Both the position numbers and the translations under genes were made by a program. Of a stretch of DNA of 64,000 bases, positions 56,690 through 64,000 are shown in pieces; position 1 is the first letter of the stretch, and each line of letters begins with the position of its first letter. The notes under the pieces were generated by a model that saw nothing but the letters and a program-made list of their open reading frames with translations, did no database searches and had not been told where the DNA came from. Location of the stretch: positions 218,994,997 through 219,058,996 of the forward strand of contig NC_081406.1 in assembly GCF_030272615.1 (NCBI RefSeq). Reading direction: 5' to 3'. This DNA is from Cryptomeria japonica. Taxonomy: Eukaryota; Streptophyta; Pinopsida; Cupressales; Cupressaceae.

Positions 56690-57085
56690 AATTGATCCAA
56701 ATTAACATAATTGAGAAAGACAACGATTGATGACAAATCGATCGCAAAATGACAAAATTGACAAGAGGACAATGATCGATGACAAAATAGATTGCAAAAT
56801 GACAAGATTGAAAATGTCAATGATCGATGACAAATCGATCACAAGACAGCAAGATTGATGACAAATTGATCAAAAGACAAGGATCGATGACAAATCGATC
56901 GCAAGATAATAAGATTGAAAACGACAATGATCGATGACAAATCGATCGTATGATGACAAGATTGATGACAAATTGATCAAAGGACAAGGATCGATGACAA
57001 ATTGATCGCAAGATAATAAGATTGAAAATGACAACGATCAATGACAAATTGATCGCATGATGACAAGATTGATGACAAATGAGCA
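56690..57085. repeat. GATCGATGACAAATCGATCGCAAG satellite-like array
   Basis: About ten imperfect units of 35-45 bp are built on ATCGATGACAAATCGATC, which is itself palindromic around CGAT. It lies in the U3 of the H/J LTR. Confidence 0.88.
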
Positions 57086-57326
57086 CACACATTGATGTGA
57101 CAGGATAAGATTGACTAAAATCATGACAAATATTGTTATCGACAAGACCAAATTTGAAAGCGACACAAATGAAGAATGCAGAAGAAAGACTCAATGCTCG
57201 CAAATGATAAGGACCAAGTGTGAATCATAGGAGAAATGTTAATGCGACACAAAAACCCTAAAATAAGGTAATGCGCAAATGTTAAAGTATGACTCTACAA
57301 GCGTTGACCATTTTTAGACGTCTACA

Positions 57327-57342
57327 TTTTGCCCCTCTTTGA
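57327..57342 (-). promoter_or_regulatory. Polypurine tract of element J
   Basis: On the minus strand TCAAAGAGGGGCAAAA abuts the LTR start TGTAGACG. It is the plus-strand primer of an element whose interior lies to the right. Confidence 0.75.
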
Positions 57343-58137
57343 GACAATGCGAGTTTAAGCATTGTTTCAAAGAATGATAATGAAAATGCCCCAAACACTA
57401 ACAATGATATACACATGCCCCCTTGAGGAATTGGTCGAAAACATGCAGAAAAGAGGCCAATTGATCGATAAAAATGATAGGATCGAACGGACCGACAATC
57501 GGAGATCGGATACACAAAGGACAAGCAATTGAAGGTGCAAAAGACCACGACCAACATAAGATGGAGAGGGTGCACATCCATCTATGCACTAACAAAGATC
57601 TATAAATGAGACAAAGAGAGTGAAAATTGCTCATTTGCACTAGCCAAAGAGGAGGATTTGTTGCTCTGGAAAAGGACACTTGCAGAGAGATGGTGAACAT
57701 TCCAATGGTAGATCACCTCAGGGAATGTGTACGCCCGTATAGACGACTGGACAACGTGGGAGTAGTGGTATGTATCTCAAAAACCCATATTTTCAATTTT
57801 ATGAATTTGACTTGCTTGTGGGACATTGTGGGGCCCACAAGGAATGCAGAAACTGACTTCTATGCTTGTGTAGGGAGAATTCTACGCTTGTGTAAGGTCT
57901 TATGCGCTTGTGTAGGGGACACAGGTGCAGGTTATGTTACACAGGTGCAGGACTCATCACACAGGCGTAGTTGTGCATTGGCAACCCTAATTTAGTCAAA
58001 AATGGTATGCGAATGATCCAAAAAGGGGGGATAAGAATAGAATAGGTCAAAATAGATGAAAAACACCCTGAGTTGTGGATGAAATGAGGAAATAATAGGA
58101 GCAAACCCTAAAACTGACAAAATGTGCCCCAATTGTG
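57343..58137 (+). other. Upstream region of the antisense PMD ORF in element J
   Basis: No clear coding frame is seen, though 57,627-57,995 is open on the plus strand. A TATA-like CTATAAAT lies at 57,599-57,606 and GTGGTATGTA near 57,764 resembles a splice donor, so this could hold the promoter and a 5' exon of the plus-strand gene. CGCTTGTGTAGG-like repeats lie at 57,850-57,990. Confidence 0.45.
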
Positions 58138-59960
58138 ATGCAGAGTAGACAATATCCATTGATCACACGGGAGAACTGACCAGACTGCTTCATGTTATGA
58201 CATAGACTCAGGAGCACGGACAGAGATACATTAGCAGGACTTGGAATATACTATATCACATTCATGCCCGAGATTAGGGCAAACACAGGACTGCTTACCG
58301 CATTGGTAGAGCGATGGCATTCAGAGACTTCCTCTTTCCATCTGGCGACTGGAGAGGTGACTGTGACACTAGAGGATGTATGGAATATCCTCCGCATTCT
58401 GATTCATGGAGAGATGCTAAAGTATGAACCAGTGACAGGGAGAGATGCATTGTGTAGATTATTTGAGTGCAACATAGATGATCTGGATATTGTAGAGAGG
58501 GTGATCAGCTGGGAGACCATGGCATCAGAGTATGATCAACGATATGTGGTGATAGCAGTGGTGATAGCATGCCTACTAGCAGGAGACAGATGAGGACATG
58601 GATTCCCTATTAGATGGGGAAGAGTGCTAGAGTGGATGGTGATAGAGGGTACGGTGTACGCATGGGGACCATGCGTACTGGCTATGCTGTATTTTTAGTT
58701 GCATCATATAGCATATCAAGGAGTGTAGACTTTGAGCTATGGAGTCACATTGCTACAAGTATGGGCATTTGAGCACATAGCCATATGTCGACCGATCGCA
58801 GAGAGACAAGTATTACCACATCAACCATATGTGTACTGCTATGGGGGAGCACTGAGACAGGGTCCATTTGGATACATATTGTATTGGCGACACGAGCTAG
58901 ATAGACTGAGAGAGTTCACATGGAGGCCATATCATGATTTCCCTAGATGGTTAGATGATAGTGATGAGCTACTGTATTGTAGACAGGAGAGGTACCTGAT
59001 TGGGTGACCAGTGAATCACTAGAGAGTGATTGAGATGTACCTGCCAGAGAGAGTTAGATGATAGTTTGGAGAGAGGCAAGATGTACCTAGGAGGACAACA
59101 CACTTTGCCCGATCTCACAAAGAGATGAGTCAATGGGGGAGTATGATTCAACCACACATAGCATATGCTGACTTCACATAGCTACAACACAGATAGTGGG
59201 ATTGGAGATTAGATGTGGAGGATGCTGGGATGACAGAGGAGTATGAGAGATGGTTTGCATGATGACGACCAGTGCCATTGATAGATCCGGACATTACAGT
59301 ACCTAGGAGATAGGAGGACTTCCCACTCGTTGGAGAGGAGGAGGGACATGATGAGGGTGGGGATGAGGATGAGGGGGATGATGAGGATGAAGATGATGAG
59401 GGGGATGATGATTATGAGCCAGGTGCAGCCAATCAGGAGTCATTGCAGGATATACCCATAGAGCCGGAGACAGCTAGCATAGAGGAGATGGAGATGTGCA
59501 GAGCGACCATAGCGAGTCAGCATGATCACATTGCGACTTTAGAGAGACAGAATGCCATCTTGAGGACAAAGAAGGATCAGTTCAGAGTAGAGATAGCCAG
59601 ACTTACAGCAGCTCAAGATACAACAATAGCTCAGGCACAGCGAGAAGAATAGAGAGTCATTGAGTATATTGGGTCGATTAGGGATGTCAGTGCATGTGAG
59701 ATGGCATAGATGTTGGTAGAGACTAGAGAGGAGATACGCCATTGGAGGACACTATATGAGAGTGCAGTCCCACCAGAGCAGAGAGCAGCTTCATATCAGG
59801 TATGATCGAGGATAGAGAGCAGAGTACGCTCTCGAAGGTCAGTGAGCAGCATGGGGGTGAGTGGACCTATGAGACCACCATAGCCAAGACCAGGAGGGAC
59901 ATCATCCTTGAGACATGGTAGGAATGAGGAGGACAGAGGGAGCACCCAGTGACAGAGGCA
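58138..59960 (+). pseudogene. Plant mobile domain (PMD/MAIN-like) ORF, antisense within element J
   Basis: The start is ATG 58138 (MQSRQYPLITREN). One frame (frame 1) can be followed for about 600 codons with no frameshift but about a dozen stops. The PMD signature is clear: GLLTALVERWHSETSSFHLA, then GEVTVTLEDVWNILR, and later VTLLQVWAFEHIAI, then RPYHDFPRWLD. A long acidic run (DEDEGDDEDEDDEGDDD, about 59,365-59,415) and a coiled coil (ATLERQNAILRTKKDQF) complete it. PMD proteins are transposon-derived plant proteins. PMD ORFs are known as antisense extra ORFs between pol and the 3' LTR in Tat-lineage elements, the position seen here. The stops are TAG or TGA, many at sites where TGG, CAG or CGA would fit, so this copy is dead. 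Confidence 0.85.
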
Positions 59961-62290
59961 CATGCTCCTTATGAGGGACAGATGTAGTGTGACATTATGT
60001 AGTCAGCCTGTGGGCCATACTTAGGACAGACAGTCCAATTTTGTACTCCGATATTATTGTGATATGTGATATGATATGCATCAATATGATGGGATGCAAT
60101 GTGTTATGACTTAGGATGGGGTATGCACTGTTTATGTATTATTATGGAACATGTATGGATGTATTTTTGATGTGTTTTTGATGCATTTATAATATGAAAT
60201 GGATCAAATGCTTGATGTGATGCTTGATGTAATGCAAATGTAATGCAAATGGATGCAGGATGTAGCATATTTGTGTGGAAAAATCAGAGCACTAGACCGA
60301 ACTGACTATCCGAATTGATGGAAAAAATGTTAGTAAGAAGAAATGAGACAAAGGACAGTTAGAGATGAAGAAAAACTTGCTTTCACTAATGCACTTTGTA
60401 GGTGAGAACCTTTATTTTAATGTAGCAAAATGGATGCGTAGCATCATGGCATTGAAGGCCAGAGCTGAAATGCAACCCTTTTTGCAAAAGATAGACACAT
60501 TGCAGACAAACAACAATCACAACAAAAAAGAAAGGGACCATGAACCATCCTGGTCACTCTAAATCACTCAGTGACATCATTGAGCAACATAGGAACATGA
60601 TCGAATATAAATCAATAAAAAGATAAGATGCACAAATTCCAACAAGTCAAACAAACATCTTGATCTTCATTGTAAAAAGTTGAAAGTGTTGATAGGACAA
60701 TCACGCTGTTTGGTTTCAAGGAATGTCGTACCCCATCTAAGATAGGACACAGTCTGGTTTCAAGTATACCACACCCTGTATAAGACCCATGATAGTAGAG
60801 ACAAGGACAAATGATAGTGATGCTGATGTTTGATTGATATGACAATGGGATTAGTTTGAATGTCTGGTTTGATTGAAAAGTTCATTTGTTTATGCCTGAT
60901 TTCACTAAAGCACAGTGTGTGATTGTGTGTCGTTGGAGGGATGCTCAGTGATGTATCTTATGCATCAAGAGGATATTTTTTCTTTGTTTTTGCTTTTCAA
61001 GTTTTTACAATTTTTTTGTGGTCATTTTTTCAGGACTTTATTTGATTTTTTTGGATTATTTCAGGACATTATATGATTTTTAGGGATTTTTTTTCAAGAC
61101 ATTTTATGAATGTTTAGAGATTTTTTTCAGGACATTATTTGATTTTTTTTTTGAATTATTTCAGGACATTATTTGATTTTTTTGAATTATTTCAGGACAT
61201 TTTGCAATTTTTTTGAATTATTTCAGGACATTTTGCAATTTTTTTGGATTATTTTAGGACATTTTTCAATTTTTATTATTTTTGCCCCCAGTGTCTAGCA
61301 AGGAAAGGATATGACAGGTGAATAAATAGGCTTTCTGAATGTTGGTGGATAGAGGGAAGACAAAGGCCTTTTATCATGGAGACAATGCGGATGCAATTTT
61401 CAAGGGCTATTGCGTGATGGGACAAGAGACTGGATATGACAATGTAAAGCAGTGACATGGCATGAGGGACATGTCAAGAGGTTTTTGAAACCATGTTTAA
61501 ATTTTGTGTCCTTATGTCAGATCAAGATCAAGGAATGAAAAAGAGTGTATGGATAGTGATAAGATATGGATAGGATAAGCAAGACCAAGAATGGATAAGG
61601 GACATGGATTGAAGGTCGGGATAGGATACGAGATAGTGGTAGAAAGTTGCAATAAGACGGGGAATATGGATGAAAGGTTGTAATAAGAAAATGGATAAAT
61701 GACCAAAAGCTATGATGGACTAAAAGCTACAAACAAGATGCATGATGCTCATGAAGATCCTCAACCTTGTCAAGATCAAAGGTGGAAAGGGAAACTGGAC
61801 ATGAGGGATGATAGGACATGAAGGGTAATGACAGAGTATGATAGGATAATGAAGGGTAATAGGATATGAAGGAGTCTGACATGGGTTTGATAGGATAATG
61901 GAACAATGAAGGACCAAAGGATATGATAGGATAAAACCTACCCCCAATTGTGGTGTGCAAGAAGTTCATAGATTATGCATGATGCTTGTTTGCCAGGTTT
62001 TCATCACGATACTTGCCCAAGGCGCTTGTTTGCCAGGTTTTCACCAGTGGACGAATTATTTTTGCTCTACTTGTTTTTCTTTTGTCTTTTTTTTTTCACT
62101 TTTTTTTTTTTTTGTATTTTGACTTTTTCAATAGAAGATGGACACATGATAGGGGATGGAAGAAGGACTTAAGCATCTCTTTTTTTTTTGGATAGTAGCC
62201 TTGAAAAAAAAGGACCATGACCTTTAAAAGTATGCTCAAAGACGTTGGTAGGATAAGGACATGGAAAAGAGATGAAACTAAGGCAAGGAT
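59961..62290. other. Element J non-coding region with T-rich and purine-rich repeats
   Basis: No convincing gene is seen. It holds the TTTTTTGAATTATTTCAGGACAT repeat (60,990-61,275), GGATAGGATA-like purine-rich sequence (61,510-61,960) and a block at 61,986-62,050. That block contains two GCTTGTTTGCCAGGTTTTCA copies and resembles 40,371-40,430 of element H. Confidence 0.6.
60990..61275. repeat. TTTTTTGAATTATTTCAGGACAT tandem repeat
   Basis: Eight to nine imperfect units of 25-35 bp are seen. A related TTCAGGACATTTTTC segment occurs near 40,475 by the end of element H pol. Confidence 0.88.
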
Positions 62291-64000
62291 TTATGCAAAG
62301 GATTGGACCAAAGGGATCGAAGGATGGAAAATATGCATTGGATAATGGATAGGGTATTGGAAGAACTGTGCTTGAGTGGATATAAATGTTGGCAAGATCG
62401 ACATTGGCACACACCTTGATGGGTGATGGACTGATGGAGGAAAAATGGATCTCAGATTGTGAGATTTGGATGGAGGAAAGGCTATGGATTTTGGGACATA
62501 ACGGCCCAAAACGGATGAAGAAGGTGATGGAGGAATAGACTTGGAATGTTTGGATGGAGGAATAGAAATTGTAGATGACAATTTTGATGTTTCTTTAGGC
62601 TTTTGTGCTTCAAGGAGCCGCTTAGGGATCCACATGGTTTTTGATTTTTCATGCTTTTGTGGTTCCTTGGAGTGCATTGCCAACACAAGGGATTTAGGAA
62701 CCCATATATATTTTGACTTTTCTTTATTTTTCTCAGTGGGCCTTTGTAGCCTTTTGGATATTTCTTTTTCTTTATAGATCATATTGTTCCTTTTTTTGAC
62801 ATGTTGATTATATTGGACATGTTGATCCTTGAATACATGTGGATTGCTAGACTTATGACTTTTATACTTGGCATCCAAATTGCTTGGAGGGGGAAAGGAA
62901 TGCATGGATGGATATGAATGAAATGGAATTCTTTTGGATGGATGAAATTTACTCAAGGATGTGTTCCTTTGCTGACCTTGCATAGAGGACAAAGGAATAT
63001 AAGGACCTAAGATGGATGGAAGGTATGATGGGGAAGGTGTATGTTTTGATTTTGATGGAGGGATACCAACATCTTGAGAGGGAGTTGTGTAGACATGACC
63101 CTTAAGATCTTCTTTGATATGGAGGGATTCTTGCTTATGAAGGTCTACTCCTTTGCCTTTATGAATATCTTGACTTGTAGGATACTCTTTTCTTTGAGAA
63201 GAAGATGCAAGTCCATTATGAGGTGGATATGATATGAAAGAAATAATGAGATCTTGAAGTGGATCAGATTTCACCAAAGTGGAAGAACCCATTGTTAATG
63301 TCAGGGGTTCATGAACATCTTGCACTAACATGTTAGAATCATGAAGGGGATTAGGATCATGAGGGGGAATAGGATTGTGTAGTGGACATGGTTCAATGGC
63401 AGGCTCTTCAAGAGATGGAATGGGAGAAATAATGGGATCATCAAAAGAAATGAGACCTTGGAGTGGATATGTTGGATTAGGACGTGGAGATTGAGGAACA
63501 AGAGGATCTTGTGGAGGATTTAAAGGAATAATTTGATCTTGACAAGGAGGAAAATCATTGGAATCCTCTTCAAAGGTGCTTTGCTCTTGACTTTTAATGG
63601 GATCATCGGAAAGGATGGAATGGATATCTTTATCTTGTTTAGGAAGTGGAATGCCAATGGGATTTGAAAGGACATTTTGTTCATGAAATGGAAGGGGATC
63701 GTTTGGGATTGGATGGATTGGGATATCTTGAGCTTGCTTGGGAAATGGAGTGTCAATAGGACTTTGGATAGGATGGACTAGAATAGGGGAATTGTCATGA
63801 GTGTCTAGGAAGATGGGGTCCTGGTCAACAATTGAATGGGATGATAAGGTTTCAAGATCTTGATCTTCATCTATTTCAAGACACGTTTCTTCATGCTCTA
63901 AATTATCCTCTTGACATGGGGTTGGACTTTGGATATGCATGGAGGATTCTGACAAGGAATCAATGTTTTGGCATGAAGGAAATGCACTTTGAACATTTGT
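62291..64000 (-). CDS. Proline/serine-rich ORF of element J, at least 570 codons, open at window edge
   Basis: I do not recognise this protein. The frame is open from the right edge to a stop at 62291 with no interruption, so the N-terminus is missing. The first 250 visible residues are acidic and rich in Pro, Ile and Asp (many IP, DP and QD pairs). The rest is basic, rich in Ser, Pro and Lys, with duplicated modules: KYIWVPKSL and KTMWIPKRL, and PSILGPYIP and SSVLGRYVPKS. No membrane segment, zinc site or enzyme motif is visible, and it looks largely disordered. It occupies the place that integrase holds in the related element H, so J may be a non-autonomous derivative with a replaced pol. 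Alternatively it is an extra sense ORF of J. Confidence 0.7.
   Translation of the reverse strand, partial: TNVQSAFPSCQNIDSLSESSMHIQSPTPCQEDNLEHEETCLEIDEDQDLETLSSHSIVDQDPIFLDTHDNSPILVHPIQSPIDTPFPKQAQDIPIHPIPNDPLPFHEQNVLSNPIGIPLPKQDKDIHSILSDDPIKSQEQSTFEEDSNDFPPCQDQIIPLNPPQDPLVPQSPRPNPTYPLQGLISFDDPIISPIPSLEEPAIEPCPLHNPIPPHDPNPLHDSNMLVQDVHEPLTLTMGSSTLVKSDPLQDLIISFISYPPHNGLASSSQRKEYPTSQDIHKGKGVDLHKQESLHIKEDLKGHVYTTPSQDVGIPPSKSKHTPSPSYLPSILGPYIPLSSMQGQQRNTSLSKFHPSKRIPFHSYPSMHSFPPPSNLDAKYKSHKSSNPHVFKDQHVQYNQHVKKRNNMIYKEKEISKRLQRPTEKNKEKSKYIWVPKSLVLAMHSKEPQKHEKSKTMWIPKRLLEAQKPKETSKLSSTISIPPSKHSKSIPPSPSSSVLGRYVPKSIAFPPSKSHNLRSIFPPSVHHPSRCVPMSILPTFISTQAQFFQYPIHYPMHIFHPSIPLVQSFA

Larger units (their letters stand above)
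54855..57326 (-). mobile_element. LTR shared by elements H (5') and J (3')
   Basis: On the minus strand it starts TGTAGACGTCTAAAAATGG and ends GCAGAGCATCA, about 2.47 kb. A polypurine tract lies on its outer side (57327-57342) and a primer binding site on its inner side (54833-54854). It therefore serves as 3' LTR for J and 5' LTR for H. It holds a TATA box and several short repeat arrays. Confidence 0.8.

Noticed and set aside
56575-57203. Cys/Ile/Asp-rich minus-strand ORFs
   Set aside because: They are produced by the ATCGATGACAAATCGATC repeat array in the H/J LTR.

Overview
This window looks like intergenic DNA from a large plant genome, most likely a gymnosperm. That call is an inference from the landscape: AT-rich sequence packed with nested, decayed Ty1/copia and Ty3/gypsy LTR retrotransposons, long LTRs, and no recognisable host gene, rRNA or tRNA gene. 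Almost every coding region belongs to a retroelement and most carry in-frame stops, very often TAG or TGA where CAG, CGA or TGG would be expected.

Layout of the left half (1-22,644). Element A (copia, +) is represented by its RNase H end and 3' LTR (to about 2.5 kb). Element C (copia, +) starts at 3,694 with a 5' LTR, PBS and gag-protease-integrase, and is cut at 7,258 by element D. D (copia-type, +, non-autonomous) has LTRs of about 2.8 kb, a Gag with five zinc-knuckle positions and no pol. D is itself interrupted three times: by E (8,369-14,664) in its 5' LTR, by solo LTR K (17,261-18,313) in its gag, and by F at 22,645 in its 3' LTR. E is another pol-less element. It encodes a coiled-coil protein with four canonical CCHC knuckles plus a second, unrecognised ORF.

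Middle (22,645-39,040). Element F (Ty3/gypsy, Tat-like, +) has a 5' LTR split by the complete copia element B (22,892-29,558, minus strand, TSD TAGTT). Its leader is split by G, a 3.8-kb LTR-like insertion (30,887-34,690, TSD TGAAA). F then continues with a short conserved ORF upstream of gag, a gag and a protease, and breaks off near 39,040.

Right half (39,041-64,000). Element H (Ty3/gypsy, Tat-like, minus) carries gag, protease with a G-patch-like tail, RT, two RNase H domains and integrase. Its leader is split by I (48,887-53,196, TSD TTCCT, minus), a young non-autonomous gypsy element with a gag-protease frame that ends in two predicted membrane segments instead of RT. H's 5' LTR (54,855-57,326) also has a polypurine tract on its outer side, so it doubles as the 3' LTR of a second element, J. 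J carries an antisense (plus-strand) plant-mobile-domain ORF and a minus-strand proline-rich ORF of at least 570 codons that is open to the window edge.

The most interesting points are: the short ORF shared by F and H ahead of gag; the pol-less elements D, E and I with unusual protein content; the hairpin whose arms bracket the copia polypurine tract and change together between families; the three tRNA-like promoter modules in the LTRs of I; and the LTR shared by H and J.
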